Shown here: piece by piece, positions 29,814-39,386 of the stretch | Layout: each line of letters starts with the position of its first letter | How positions within the stretch are numbered: position 1 is the first letter of the stretch | Source: Pseudomonas sp. Irchel 3H7 | GTDB taxonomy: Bacteria; Pseudomonadota; Gammaproteobacteria; Pseudomonadales; Pseudomonadaceae | Assembly: GCF_900187605.1 (NCBI RefSeq) | Contig: NZ_FYEA01000002.1 | Coordinates: 551,904-615,903, forward strand | Reading direction: 5' to 3' | DNA: 64,000 bases | Position numbers and translations under genes: made by a program | Notes under the pieces: generated by a model | Seen by the model: the letters and a program-made list of their open reading frames with translations, nothing else | Told to the model about the DNA's origin: nothing | Database searches by the model: none

Positions 29814-29834
29814 GCCACAAGGAAGGAAATCACC

Positions 29835-30797
29835 ATGTCTGTCTCTACGACCCATGCCCCCTTTGACGAGCTGCTGCTCACGAGGGAAACGCCTGTACAA
29901 CGTCGCCGGGTGCGCGCTGCCTGGCTGTTTCTGACGCCAATGCTGGTCTGCCTGGCCTTGGTGGCAGCCTGGCCGCTGCTGCGCACATTCTGGTTCAGCC
30001 TGACCGACGCCAGCCTGGCGGACAGCGGTGGCGCAACCTTCATCGGCTTGAGCAATTATCTGCTGTTCAGCGGTTCCGGCTGGTCGGGCATCCTCGTCGA
30101 TCCACAGTGGTGGAATGCGGTGCGCAACACGTTGTATTTCACGGTGGTCTCGGTGGGACTGGAAGTCATCCTGGGGCTGTTGGTGGCGTTGCTGCTGAAC
30201 ATCAAGTTCACCGGCCGTTCGCTGGTGCGGGCGTTGATTCTGATTCCGTGGGCGATTCCGACGATTGTCTCGGCGAAGATCTGGTCATGGATGCTCAACG
30301 ACCAGTTCGGCATCATCAATCACCTGATGCTCAGCCTCGGTCTGATTGACGCTCCTCTGGCCTGGACGGCAGATGCCGACCTGTCGATGTGGGCGGTGAT
30401 CATTGTTGACGTCTGGAAGACCGTGCCCTTCGTCACGCTGCTGATGCTGGCGGCTTTGCAGATGTTGCCGAGCGATTGCTACGAAGCGGCTCGGGTCGAT
30501 GGCATTCATCCGCTGAAAGTGTTCTGGCGCGTCACGCTGCCACTGTTGATGCCTGCACTGCTGGTGGCGGCGATCTTCCGCATCCTCGATTCCCTGCGGG
30601 TATTCGACGTCATCTATGTGCTGACCTCGAACTCGTCGAGCACCATGAGCATGTCGGTGTATGCCCGCCAGCACTTGGTGGAGTTCCAGGACGTCGGTTA
30701 CGGCAGCGCGGCGTCGACGCTGTTGTTTCTCGTGGTCGCGGTGATCGCCATGCTTTATCTCTACCTCGGACGCCGTCAACTGGAGGTCCGCACATGA
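29835..30797 (+). CDS. Sugar ABC transporter permease (MalF-like)
   Basis: A 320-residue inner-membrane permease with six or so helices. The EAA loop that contacts the ATPase is visible as YEAARVDGIHPLKVFWRVTLPL, and LILIPWAIPTIVSAKIW lies before it. The N-terminus has a polar leader, then AWLFLTPMLVCLALVAAWPLL. It forms one half of the importer channel. AAGGAAGGAA precedes the ATG. Its stop overlaps the next permease as ATGA, so the two are made in step. Confidence 0.9.
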   Translation: MSVSTTHAPFDELLLTRETPVQRRRVRAAWLFLTPMLVCLALVAAWPLLRTFWFSLTDASLADSGGATFIGLSNYLLFSGSGWSGILVDPQWWNAVRNTLYFTVVSVGLEVILGLLVALLLNIKFTGRSLVRALILIPWAIPTIVSAKIWSWMLNDQFGIINHLMLSLGLIDAPLAWTADADLSMWAVIIVDVWKTVPFVTLLMLAALQMLPSDCYEAARVDGIHPLKVFWRVTLPLLMPALLVAAIFRILDSLRVFDVIYVLTSNSSSTMSMSVYARQHLVEFQDVGYGSAASTLLFLVVAVIAMLYLYLGRRQLEVRT

Positions 30798-31636
30798 ACC
30801 CGCGCCTGCTGAAAAAAGCGCTGTTGCGCCTCGGATTCTGGTGCCTGATCGGGGTTTTGCTGCTGTATGCGGTTTTCCCGTTCTACTACGCCATCGTAAC
30901 GTCGCTGAAGCCCTCCAGCGCCTTGTTCGAAGTGAGTTACTGGATCGAAAATCCTGACTTCTCCAATTACGCGGCGGTCCTCCACCAGGACTCATTCCTG
31001 CGAGCGATCGGTAATTCGCTGGTGGTTGCGCTGTGCGTGGTGACACTGGCGCTGTTCCTCAGCCTGACCGCTGCCTATGCCTTGGGCCGGGTGAAATTCC
31101 GTGGGCGTGGCACGGTGTTGATGATGGTCCTTGGCGTGTCGATGTTTCCTCAGGTCGCGGTGCTGTCGGGACTGTTCGAAGTGATCCGCGCCTTGGGTCT
31201 GTACAACACCTCGTGGGCGTTGATCCTCAGCTACACGATTTTCACCCTGCCCTTCACCGTCTGGGTGCTGACCACGTTCATGGGGCAACTCCCCCATGAA
31301 CTGGAGGAAGCGGCAATCATGGATGGTGCGTCCCCGTGGGTGACGCTGACCCGCGTGCTGTTGCCGCTACTCTGGCCCGCCCTGGTCACCACCGGTTTGC
31401 TGGCCTTCATCGCGGCGTGGAACGAGTTTCTGTTTGCCCTGACGTTCACCCTCACCGACAGCCAACGCACGGTGCCGGTTGCCATCGCCTTGATTTCCGG
31501 CGGCAGCCCCCATGAATTGCCTTGGGGCTTGTTGATGGCTGCCTCGGTGTTGGTCACCGTCCCACTGGTGATTCTGGTGCTGATCTTCCAGCGCCGAATC
31601 GTTTCCGGTCTCACTGCCGGCGCGTTAAAGGGTTGA
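30794..31636 (+). CDS. Sugar ABC transporter permease (MalG-like)
   Basis: A 280-residue second permease subunit. It starts MNPRLLKKALLRLGFW, has FPFYYAIVTSLKPSSALFE after the first helix, and carries the EAA loop LEEAAIMDGASPWVTLTRVLLPL. It pairs with the upstream MalF-like subunit. The ATG at 30794 sits within the ATGA overlap with the preceding stop. The frame is open far upstream inside the previous gene, but that part is a shadow. Confidence 0.9.
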   Translation: MNPRLLKKALLRLGFWCLIGVLLLYAVFPFYYAIVTSLKPSSALFEVSYWIENPDFSNYAAVLHQDSFLRAIGNSLVVALCVVTLALFLSLTAAYALGRVKFRGRGTVLMMVLGVSMFPQVAVLSGLFEVIRALGLYNTSWALILSYTIFTLPFTVWVLTTFMGQLPHELEEAAIMDGASPWVTLTRVLLPLLWPALVTTGLLAFIAAWNEFLFALTFTLTDSQRTVPVAIALISGGSPHELPWGLLMAASVLVTVPLVILVLIFQRRIVSGLTAGALKG

Positions 31637-31641
31637 TGCCC

Positions 31642-31656
31642 AATAAAGACAAGGAA
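31642..31656 (+). promoter_or_regulatory. A-rich Hfq/Crc-like motif before the importer ATPase gene
   Basis: AATAAAGACAAGGAA precedes the start of the ATPase gene and includes its ribosome site. It has the same ARN-triplet form as the motif before the valine-catabolism gene at 61525. Confidence 0.4.
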
Positions 31657-31666
31657 CCGCATCGTG

Positions 31667-32809
31667 ATGAAATTGAAACTGGACAACGTCAACAAACAAT
31701 TGGGCGGCGCGCGGATTCTTCGCGACATCAACCTGGAGATCGCTGCGGGTGAATTCGTGGTGTTCGTCGGTCCTTCGGGCTGCGGAAAGTCGACGCTGCT
31801 GCGGCTGATCGCCGGACTGGATTCGATCTGCGCCGGCGACCTGCTGATCGACGGGCGCCGGGTCAACGACCTGGAGCCGCGCGAACGTGGCGTCGGCATG
31901 GTCTTTCAGTCTTATGCGCTGTACCCACACATGAGCGTCTACGACAACATAAGTTTCGGTCTCAAACTGGCCAAGACTGAAAAGAGCAGCCTGCGCGAGC
32001 GGGTGCTGAAAACTGCGCAAATCCTGCAATTGGACAAACTGCTGCAACGCAAGCCAAAAGAACTGTCTGGAGGCCAGCGTCAACGTGTGGCCATGGGCAG
32101 GGCCATGGCGCGCGAGCCGGACATTCTGTTGTTCGATGAGCCGCTGTCCAACCTGGATGCCTCCTTGCGGGTGCAGATGCGCAACGAAATCGCCCGACTG
32201 CATGACCGATTGCGCTCGACCATGATCTACGTCACTCACGATCAGGTGGAAGCGATGACCCTCGCCGACAAAATTGTCGTGCTCAATGGCGGCCATATAG
32301 AGCAGGTCGGCTCACCACGCGAACTCTATGAGCGCCCGGCCAGCCGCTTTGTCGCCGGTTTTCTCGGTTCGCCGAGAATGAATTTCCTGCCGGCACGCTT
32401 GCAGGCGCCGGGAGAAACCAGCCTGGTCGATGCAACTGTTTTGGGGATGACCACCCTGCCCTTCGACAGTTCGAACCTGGCGGCAGACGCCTCGCTGAGC
32501 CTGGGCGTTCGCCCGGAACACCTGTCGCTCAAAGCGGCGCCGGGAGCGGCTGGCGTCGTCGTGACCGGGGTCGAATACCTCGGCAGTGAAACCTATGTGC
32601 ACCTCGATACCGGGCAGGACGAGCCACTGATCTGTCGTTGTGAAGTCAACGCCGGATGGCAGACAGGCGATCGGGTCGAACTGCAACTGGACACCGACAA
32701 GATCCACCTGTTCGACGCCGACGGCACGGCATTGAAGCGCCACCCGCACGCCATTGAATCCGTGGCGGATGACCTCTCTCTACGCTCAATCCGAGCACGC
32801 GCCCTATGA
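31667..32809 (+). CDS. Sugar ABC transporter ATP-binding protein (MalK/UgpC-like)
   Basis: A 380-residue ATPase. Walker A is GPSGCGKST at 35-43, the signature is LSGGQRQRVAMGRA, Walker B is ILLFDEPLSNLDA, and the switch His is in TMIYVTHDQVEAM. The C-terminal part (VRPEHLSLK) is the TOBE regulatory domain of the MalK type. It drives the sugar importer. The start could be GTG 31664 or ATG 31667; the ATG is preferred and differs by one residue. Its stop overlaps the GH32 start as ATGA. Confidence 0.93.
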   Translation: MKLKLDNVNKQLGGARILRDINLEIAAGEFVVFVGPSGCGKSTLLRLIAGLDSICAGDLLIDGRRVNDLEPRERGVGMVFQSYALYPHMSVYDNISFGLKLAKTEKSSLRERVLKTAQILQLDKLLQRKPKELSGGQRQRVAMGRAMAREPDILLFDEPLSNLDASLRVQMRNEIARLHDRLRSTMIYVTHDQVEAMTLADKIVVLNGGHIEQVGSPRELYERPASRFVAGFLGSPRMNFLPARLQAPGETSLVDATVLGMTTLPFDSSNLAADASLSLGVRPEHLSLKAAPGAAGVVVTGVEYLGSETYVHLDTGQDEPLICRCEVNAGWQTGDRVELQLDTDKIHLFDADGTALKRHPHAIESVADDLSLRSIRARAL

Positions 32810-34308
32810 CCTTGTCTTTGAATACCCAGAGCGATCCCATGTCTTCGACCCTTGACCTTGCACAGCGTGCCCTGGCTGACAGCCAGTCCCGCGTCATTGA
32901 GGATTATCGACCCGGTTATCATATTGCCCCGCCGGCCGGCTGGATGAACGACCCGAACGGGGTCGTGTACTTCCGTGGCGAGTATCACGTTTTCTATCAG
33001 CATCATCCCTTCGATGCGAAATGGGGGCCGATGTATTGGGGCCACGCCAAGAGTGCCGATCTGGTGCACTGGCAGCACCTGCCCATTGCACTGGCACCCG
33101 GCGATGATTGCGACCGCGACGGCTGTTTTTCCGGTAGCGCCGTGGTCTGTGGCGATACCCTGGCGCTGATCTACACCGGGCACACCTGGCTGGGCGAAGT
33201 GGGTGATGAGCGCTTGATCAAACAGGTCCAGTGCCTGGCCACCAGCAACGACGGCATCCGCTTCGTCAAACACGGCGCGGTGATCGACAGCGCGCCGCAA
33301 GACAGCATCATGCACTTTCGTGACCCCAAGGTCTGGCAGGACGATGGTTATTGGTACCTGATTGCCGGCGCACGTCTGGGCGACAAGCCGCTGCTGCCGT
33401 TGTACCGCTCCATGGATCTGCACGTCTGGGAATTCCTCGACTATGTGTCCGCCGGCAGCGAGGGCGATGGCTATATGTGGGAATGCCCGGACCTGTTTCG
33501 CCTGAATGGACACGATGTGCTGCTGTACTCCCCACAAGGCATGCAAGCCGACGGTTATGACCGGCTCAACAAATACCAGACCGGTTATCGAGTGGGCCAG
33601 CTCGATAACCAGTGGCACTTCACGGGCGGGCCTTTTATCGAGCTGGATAACGGCCACGATTTCTATGCGGCGCAAACGCTGTTGGCCGCCGATGGTCGGC
33701 GCCTCGTATGGGCGTGGCTGGACATGTGGGAAAGCCCGATGCCGAGCCAGGCCCATCACTGGTGCGGCATGCTCGGATTGCCACGCGAACTGGAGCTGTG
33801 CGCCGATCGCCTTTGCGTATATCCGGCACGCGAGCTCAGCGCGCTGCGAATGGCGCAATTGCCGGGTACGCCGTGGTGGGAAGCGTCGGGAGCCCGCTGG
33901 GTGCCGGAGGTAAACGGCGACATGCTCGAAATCCATGTGCATCTGGATCTGCTCGGCTGCACTGACGGCCACTTGGGAGTCGCCTTGCGCTGCAGCGACG
34001 ATGGCCGTGAAGAAACCCTGCTCTATTACGATGCATCACTGCAGCGTCTGGTGCTTGATCGCAGCCGCTCGGGTGCGCAAGTCACAGGCCAGCGCAGCGT
34101 GGCGATAGACCCGACACAAGAGCGCTTGGAACTGCGCGTGTTTCTTGATCGCTCATCCATCGAGGTATTCGACGAAAACGGCCGCTTCAGTCTCAGCAGT
34201 CGCCTCTATCCGCGTTCCGACAGTCTGGGCGTGAAGCTGGTGGCAAGCGGGAATGGCGGACGCGTCTCGATTGCCAAGGCATGGCCGCTCGGTTCTGCAT
34301 GGTCATGA
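32806..34308 (+). CDS. scrB: Glycoside hydrolase family 32 (sucrose hydrolase/beta-fructofuranosidase)
   Basis: A 500-residue GH32 enzyme without a signal peptide, so it acts in the cytoplasm on imported sugar. All three catalytic motifs are present: WMNDPNG (nucleophile Asp49), FRDPK (transition-state Asp) and WECPD (acid/base Glu). A C-terminal beta-sandwich ends with RVFLDRSSIEVFDENGR. It should split sucrose, or short fructosides, into glucose and fructose. The ATG at 32806 overlaps the ATPase stop; an internal ATG at 32839 is an alternative. Because uptake is by ABC transporter rather than PTS, the substrate should be unphosphorylated sucrose. Confidence 0.9.
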   Translation: MTLSLNTQSDPMSSTLDLAQRALADSQSRVIEDYRPGYHIAPPAGWMNDPNGVVYFRGEYHVFYQHHPFDAKWGPMYWGHAKSADLVHWQHLPIALAPGDDCDRDGCFSGSAVVCGDTLALIYTGHTWLGEVGDERLIKQVQCLATSNDGIRFVKHGAVIDSAPQDSIMHFRDPKVWQDDGYWYLIAGARLGDKPLLPLYRSMDLHVWEFLDYVSAGSEGDGYMWECPDLFRLNGHDVLLYSPQGMQADGYDRLNKYQTGYRVGQLDNQWHFTGGPFIELDNGHDFYAAQTLLAADGRRLVWAWLDMWESPMPSQAHHWCGMLGLPRELELCADRLCVYPARELSALRMAQLPGTPWWEASGARWVPEVNGDMLEIHVHLDLLGCTDGHLGVALRCSDDGREETLLYYDASLQRLVLDRSRSGAQVTGQRSVAIDPTQERLELRVFLDRSSIEVFDENGRFSLSSRLYPRSDSLGVKLVASGNGGRVSIAKAWPLGSAWS

Positions 34309-34383
34309 GCGGCGTCATTCGGGTCGCGAGAAGCCCGGGCCCTGTGTCATGATTCTGCGTCAACCTGACCGGCCGCACTTCGC

Positions 34384-35376
34384 ATGACTTCAGTGAAAGA
34401 CGTTGCACAGCTGGCCGGCGTGTCCCTGATGACGGTGTCTCGAGCGCTCAATACTCCGGAAAAACTGAGCCCCGAAACCCTTCTACGGGTGCGTCGTGCC
34501 ATTGATGAACTGCAATTCGTACCCAGCCTGTCAGCGCGCAAGATGCGCGGTGACAACCTGCAGTCGCGCACCATCGGTGTGTTCGCGCTGGACACTGCGA
34601 CCACGCCCTTCGCGGTCGAGTTGCTGCTGTCCATTGAGCAGACCGCGCAACAGGCCGGCTGGAATGTCTTTATCCTCAACCTGCTAAGCAACCCGCCCAC
34701 CGACCAGAACATCGACCTGATGCTGTCGCACCGTCCGGACGGTCTGATCTTCAGCGCCATGGGGTTTCGCCAGGTCAGCATTCCCGAGCGCTTGAAGAGC
34801 AAGCCGCTGGTGCTCGCCAATTGTCTGGCAGATGACAGCCGCCTCGTCAGCTATGTACCCGACGACGAAATGGGCCAGTATCGCGCCGTGCACCACGCAT
34901 TGAGCCTCGGCTACAAGCGTCCTCTGTGTATCAATCTGCCGAAACAGAGTCTGGCATGGGGGCTGCGACAGAAAGGCCTGCAGCGTGCCTGTCAGGCATT
35001 CGGTCTGGCGCCTGACACGCTCCTGCAATACGACCTATCCGATCATGATGCCTACAGTGAAACAGCCGCTATCCTCGACCGGCATGTCATTGATGGTCGT
35101 CCCCAATTCGATATTTTGATCTGTGGCAACGACCGCATTGCCTTTTGTGCCTATCAGCTGTTGTTGGGGCGTGGCCTGAAAATTCCCGACGATGTCGCCG
35201 TGCTCGGCTACGACAACATGATCGGCATTGCCGAGTTGTTCATCCCGCCGCTGACTACCGTGCAACTGCCGTACTACGAGATTGGTCGCCAGGCTGCGCG
35301 GCATCTGATCGAAACCCTTGAGCTATCGGGAACTCAGCGCGTTGACTGTCCCTTGGTGGTCAGGACATCACTGTAA
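34384..35376 (+). CDS. scrR: LacI-family transcriptional regulator of the sucrose-type genes
   Basis: A 330-residue LacI/GalR protein. The helix-turn-helix is at the very N-terminus (VKDVAQLAGVSLMTVSRALN, residues 4-23), followed by the hinge LSARKMRGDN and a periplasmic-binding-type sensor (FDILICGNDRIAFCAYQLL, VAVLGYDNMIGIAELFIPPLTTV). It lies 75 bp after the GH32 gene on the same strand. It probably represses the divergent porin and importer transcripts by binding the palindrome at 28497, with sucrose or fructose as inducer. That link is inferred from position. Confidence 0.88.
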   Translation: MTSVKDVAQLAGVSLMTVSRALNTPEKLSPETLLRVRRAIDELQFVPSLSARKMRGDNLQSRTIGVFALDTATTPFAVELLLSIEQTAQQAGWNVFILNLLSNPPTDQNIDLMLSHRPDGLIFSAMGFRQVSIPERLKSKPLVLANCLADDSRLVSYVPDDEMGQYRAVHHALSLGYKRPLCINLPKQSLAWGLRQKGLQRACQAFGLAPDTLLQYDLSDHDAYSETAAILDRHVIDGRPQFDILICGNDRIAFCAYQLLLGRGLKIPDDVAVLGYDNMIGIAELFIPPLTTVQLPYYEIGRQAARHLIETLELSGTQRVDCPLVVRTSL

Positions 35377-35403
35377 GAGTGGGTCAGCTCGCTGATAGCA
35401 CTC
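35377..35403 (+). terminator. Hairpin after the LacI regulator gene
   Basis: GAGTG pairs with CACTC and, inside it, TCAGC pairs with GCTGA around a two-base loop. It starts right after the regulator stop and is followed by TTGCTTTTGATTT, which is moderately T-rich. It lies between convergent genes, so it may end the sucrose transcript. Confidence 0.4.
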
Positions 35404-35431
35404 CCGATTGCTTTTGATTTGACGAGTGGAA

Positions 35432-37834
35432 TCAGAAATCGACCGTCGCTGAAAGCAGATAGGTTCTCGGTGTCGACAACGTCAATCCCGGTTCACTGTC
35501 ATCGGACGCCCCTGCCGAACTCCAATAACGCTTGTCCAGCACGTTCTCGATATTCCCGCGCAAGGTGATGGTTTTGTCGTCAACCTTGAACGCATAGCGC
35601 GTGCCCACATCGAAGCGCTCCCAGGAATCGATTTCCTTCTCGTTGGACTGATCCAGGTACTGCGAACTGGAATAGATGCCACGGGTTGTCAGCGTCAGCC
35701 CTTGCACCGTCGGCACGTCCCACTCGGCGCCCAGATTGACGTTGTATTTCGGCGTCGCCGGCGCGCGATTGCCGTCGAAGGTGCCATTGGTGGTCTTGGT
35801 CAATTCGCTGTCGATGTACATCACGCCGCCAAGCAAACGGAAGCCTTTGAGCGGTTCGCCGAACACACTCAGCTCCACGCCATTGTTCTCACGCTTGCCA
35901 TTGGGGCCGAAGACTCGCGTGGTGGCGTTGGTTTCGTACGCCGGTTGCTTGATACGAAATACCGCAGCGGTCAGCGCGTAGGCGCCGGCATCGTACTTGG
36001 CACCGACTTCAACCTGACGGCTGATAAACGGCGGGAAGATTTCGTCTTCGTTGATGGAAGTCGACGGCGCGATTTTGCCCTGGCTCAGGCCTTCCATGTA
36101 GTTGGCGTACAGCGACAGCTTGTCAGTCGCCTTGAACAGAATGCCGCCCGAGGGCGAAACCTTTTCTTCGTCGTAAGCGGTGTCACCTTTGACGTCATCG
36201 CTCCAATCATCAACTTTCACGCGCTGCCAGCGAGCGCCGAGGGTCAGCAGCAATCGATCGTCGAAAAAACCCAAGGTGTCGGACAACGCCACGCCGCTGA
36301 AGCGGTTTTCCGTGTAGACCTTGGCGTCATTGCGTGTCGGCGTACCGGGTTTGGCGATTTCCACCGGGTCATACAGATTGCTGCGCCCGGCCGCATAACG
36401 CGCGCCGCCATTCTCGAAATCCATGTAAAAGTAGCTGGCCGCGAGATTGACCTCATGGCTCACTGGCCCGGTATGGAACCAGTTGCGCACGCCTGCCGTG
36501 GCGGTCCGGACATTCTCGTCGCGGGTAAAATCACGCGGTTGCACGCTGAAATCACCGGCATCGTTGGTCACGGAAACGGCGTGGCGCAAGAAGTCATGAT
36601 TACTTTTGCGCGCGCCGACGCCGCCGTACAGCATCACCGAATCATTGACGTCGAACTCGGCGTTGAGCGTGCCGAAGGTGTCCTCGGTTTTCGCCTGAGT
36701 CCACGGTTGCGCGTAATTGCGATGCACGCTATTCGCGCTCGGAACCTTGGCATTGGCCGCGACCTGCACGCGCTCCTGCGGCGCGTCGGTATCGCGCTCG
36801 GTATGGCCGATATCGGTCGAAAGTCGCAAGCGCTCACCGCGAAAATCCAGGCCGAGCACGGCCATGTCACGGTCGACACTTTGATGATCCCACTCGGTAT
36901 CACCAGACTGCTTGACGCCGTTGAAGCGCAGGCCGAACTGATTGTCCTCACCAAACCGCCGGCCGACATCCACTGCGCCGCCGACCTGATTGTTCGACGC
37001 ATAATTAGCCGTCAGCGAAGTGATCGGTTTGTCGGTGGCACGCTTAGGCACCACATTGATGCCTCCGCCCACGCTACCCCGTGGCGAGATGCCGTTAATG
37101 AGTTGGCTCGGGCCTTTGAGGATGTCGACGCGATCGGCCATTTCCATGTCAATGGTGTACGTCGGCAGCACGCCATAGAGCCCGTTGTACGCCACGTCGC
37201 TGTTGAACAGGCTGAAACCACGGATGGTGAACTGCTCGTAGCGGCCACCGGCCGGGTTGGTTGCACGCACCGAAGGGTCGCTGGCGATCAGATCGCCCAG
37301 CGTGCGTGCCTGCTGGTTTTTCACGGCTTCGCTGGTGTAGGTGGTCATGCTGAATGGGGTTTCCATGAAGTCTTTCGACCCCAGCAAACCCTGCGAGCCA
37401 CGCCGCGCGACTTGGCCGCCGGCAAACACATCGGCATCGCTGGAACCGGTGGCACCGAGAATCGACGTCGGCGCCAGTTGCAGGCTGCTGCCCTCGGCGG
37501 CTGGAATCAGTGTGTAGGCCTGCTCGCCCAGCGTTTGCAGTTGCAGACCGGAACCCAGCAACAAGCGAGCGAACCCCTCCTCCACGCCAAACTCACCGGA
37601 CAAACCATTGCTATTGCGCCCGCTGACCAACGCCGGATCGACCGACAGATTGACCCCGGCCAAACCGGCAAATCTTGTCAACGCTGCACTGAGGCTGCCG
37701 GCCGGCACCTGATAACTGCGCCGAGCGGCGTCATCGGCCCAACTGGATTGAATCAACACCGGGCTGGCACTCAGGCTCACCAGGAGGCTCAACTGCAACA
37801 ACGGACGCAAACGACTTGGGAATACTGCGGGCAT
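35432..37834 (-). CDS. TonB-dependent siderophore receptor with signalling (STN) domain
   Basis: An 800-residue outer-membrane receptor. A signal peptide (MPAVFPSRLRPLLQLSLLV, then SLSASPVLIQSSWA) is followed by an STN domain (YQVPAGSLSAALTRFAGLAG, residues about 35-115), a plug (LGDLIASDPSVRATNPAGGRY, FTIRGFSLFNSDVAYNGL) and a barrel ending in Phe (LLSATVDF). FecA/FpvA-like receptors with an STN domain both import a ferric siderophore and signal through a FecR protein to an ECF sigma factor, and both partners are encoded just upstream. The ATG at 37834 opens the signal peptide; a TTG at 37870 is less likely. The siderophore is unknown. Confidence 0.92.
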   Translation of the reverse strand: MPAVFPSRLRPLLQLSLLVSLSASPVLIQSSWADDAARRSYQVPAGSLSAALTRFAGLAGVNLSVDPALVSGRNSNGLSGEFGVEEGFARLLLGSGLQLQTLGEQAYTLIPAAEGSSLQLAPTSILGATGSSDADVFAGGQVARRGSQGLLGSKDFMETPFSMTTYTSEAVKNQQARTLGDLIASDPSVRATNPAGGRYEQFTIRGFSLFNSDVAYNGLYGVLPTYTIDMEMADRVDILKGPSQLINGISPRGSVGGGINVVPKRATDKPITSLTANYASNNQVGGAVDVGRRFGEDNQFGLRFNGVKQSGDTEWDHQSVDRDMAVLGLDFRGERLRLSTDIGHTERDTDAPQERVQVAANAKVPSANSVHRNYAQPWTQAKTEDTFGTLNAEFDVNDSVMLYGGVGARKSNHDFLRHAVSVTNDAGDFSVQPRDFTRDENVRTATAGVRNWFHTGPVSHEVNLAASYFYMDFENGGARYAAGRSNLYDPVEIAKPGTPTRNDAKVYTENRFSGVALSDTLGFFDDRLLLTLGARWQRVKVDDWSDDVKGDTAYDEEKVSPSGGILFKATDKLSLYANYMEGLSQGKIAPSTSINEDEIFPPFISRQVEVGAKYDAGAYALTAAVFRIKQPAYETNATTRVFGPNGKRENNGVELSVFGEPLKGFRLLGGVMYIDSELTKTTNGTFDGNRAPATPKYNVNLGAEWDVPTVQGLTLTTRGIYSSSQYLDQSNEKEIDSWERFDVGTRYAFKVDDKTITLRGNIENVLDKRYWSSAGASDDSEPGLTLSTPRTYLLSATVDF

Positions 37835-37901
37835 TGGAAGAAGCTCTCGATTTTGTTCACTTACCTGCAATGACCGGTGAGGCGAAAAAAAGGGACAGGC
37901 T

Positions 37902-38852
37902 TCAGACGATATTTTTTCGCGGCGCCAGCGTTACCCAGAAACGCGTGCGCGAATGGACCTCCAATGGCAGGCTCGCCGCCAGCAGGGCCAGCACTTTATC
38001 GGTGTCGTCGAGACGGAAACTGCCGGTGACACGCAGACTTTCAAGTGCTGGCTCCCAGCGCAGAAGCCCCGAGCGATATCGGCTCAACTCGCGCAGGAAA
38101 TCCCCCAACGGCTGGTTTTGCGCCATCAACACACCGTCACGCCAACCCGGCATTTTGGCGTCGAACAACGTGACCGGTCCGGCGCCGGAGGTCTGCAAAT
38201 TGACCAGTTGCCCGGCGTTCAACTGCAGCGCCGGCCCGTGCAACGGCTGCAATTGCACCGAACCACTGACCACCGACACGGTGCAATCACGTTCGTTGAG
38301 GCGCACGCAGACTTCGCTGCGGCTGACAATGATCCGACCGTACGGCGCGTTGACCGTCAATGCCGTGCTACCCGGAACGTTGAGCGCCATTTCGCCGCGC
38401 ACCAACGTCAACTGACGGCTGGCCAGAACGACGTTCACCGCGCTGGCGGTGTTCAGCTGCAAGGTGCTGCCGTCGGCCAGCCGTGTTCGCGTGTGCTCTC
38501 CGGTGGAAGTCTGCAAATCCGCGCGCCAGACGTCGAGCGGCAACTGGCGACTGATCAGCCACGCCGCAGGCACCAAAGCCGCCAGCCCCAGCGCCCTTTT
38601 CAATGCTGCACGCCGCGCCAGATCCGGGCGATCGAGTGTGGCCATGGCCAATTCTGTCGGCAGACTGGAAAAGCGCTGGCGCAGCAATTGAATCTTCTGC
38701 CAGGCGTTTTCATGGCGGCTATCGCTGTCGCGCCAGTGCTTCAGTCGCACGTGATCGGCTTCACTGGCCTCGCCGGATTCGAGCAATGCCAACCACTGTG
38801 CGGCGGCTCGCGCCACTTCACGCGCTTCGGTGTTGGGTGCGACACGCATCAT
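37902..38852 (-). CDS. FecR-type anti-sigma regulator
   Basis: A 316-residue FecR-family protein. The N-terminal cytoplasmic domain (AAQWLALLESGEASEADH, HWRDSDSRHENAWQKIQ) binds the sigma factor. A membrane segment at about 95-110 (ALGLAALVPAAWLIS) and a periplasmic FecR domain (TRLADGSTLQLNTASAV, VRGEMALNV) follow, the latter contacting the STN domain of the receptor. The ATG at 38852 overlaps the sigma-factor stop as ATGA. The C-terminal part includes an STN-like stretch, as in many FecR proteins. It controls activity of the ECF sigma factor in response to siderophore binding. Confidence 0.9.
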   Translation of the reverse strand: MMRVAPNTEAREVARAAAQWLALLESGEASEADHVRLKHWRDSDSRHENAWQKIQLLRQRFSSLPTELAMATLDRPDLARRAALKRALGLAALVPAAWLISRQLPLDVWRADLQTSTGEHTRTRLADGSTLQLNTASAVNVVLASRQLTLVRGEMALNVPGSTALTVNAPYGRIIVSRSEVCVRLNERDCTVSVVSGSVQLQPLHGPALQLNAGQLVNLQTSGAGPVTLFDAKMPGWRDGVLMAQNQPLGDFLRELSRYRSGLLRWEPALESLRVTGSFRLDDTDKVLALLAASLPLEVHSRTRFWVTLAPRKNIV

Positions 38853-39358
38853 AGATCCAACATCAAACAATGCTCGTAAGCCATTGCCATGTAACGTTTT
38901 ATACTGCGTTCAGAAACCTGCAAACGTTCGGCGATTTCACGGTAACCGAGGCCTTCGAGCTGACTCAGGAGAAAGGCCCGACGCACCGCTCGCGGCAAAC
39001 CATCGAGTAACTCGTCCAGCGCTTGCAAGGTTTCCAGCAGCAGCCAACGCTGCTCGGGCGACGGCACGCATTCTTCGGGCAACTGCGCGAGGGCTTCGAG
39101 ATAGGCCTTTTCCAGACTGCGGCGGGTGTAGAAATTGCTCAGCAGGCGTTTGCCCACCGTCAGCAAATACGCGCGCGGCTCGCGCATGTCGGCGATCGGT
39201 TGCGCACTGCAGAGTACGCGCAGGAAGGTGTCCTGACTCAGGTCCGCCGCATCCCACGCGTTGCCCATGCGCCGCCGCAGCCAGGTTTCCAGCCAGCCTC
39301 GATGGTCGCGATACAGTTCGTGCAGGTGCTGCGGCGATGGCGTCGCTGCTTCAGTCAT
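38849..39358 (-). CDS. FecI-type ECF sigma factor
   Basis: A 169-residue ECF sigma factor. Region 2 is at residues about 10-80 (LYRDHRGWLETWLRRRMG, DLSQDTFLRVL), and region 4 has YREIAERLQVSERSIKRYMA. It directs RNA polymerase to the receptor gene when the FecR partner is triggered. The ATG at 39358 (MTEAATPSPQ) is preferred to one ten codons upstream. A Fur-box-like sequence at 39387-39406 covers its promoter area, so it should be induced by iron limitation. Confidence 0.92.
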   Translation of the reverse strand: MTEAATPSPQHLHELYRDHRGWLETWLRRRMGNAWDAADLSQDTFLRVLCSAQPIADMREPRAYLLTVGKRLLSNFYTRRSLEKAYLEALAQLPEECVPSPEQRWLLLETLQALDELLDGLPRAVRRAFLLSQLEGLGYREIAERLQVSERSIKRYMAMAYEHCLMLDL

Positions 39359-39386
39359 CTCAAGAGTCCTGCGCGAAGTCAGTTTC

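Noticed and set aside
35702..37873. A 723-codon open frame on the plus strand
   Set aside because: It lies antisense to the TonB receptor gene and has the His/Arg/Gly-rich composition of a shadow frame in high-GC coding DNA. The minus-strand product has a signal peptide, STN domain and barrel.
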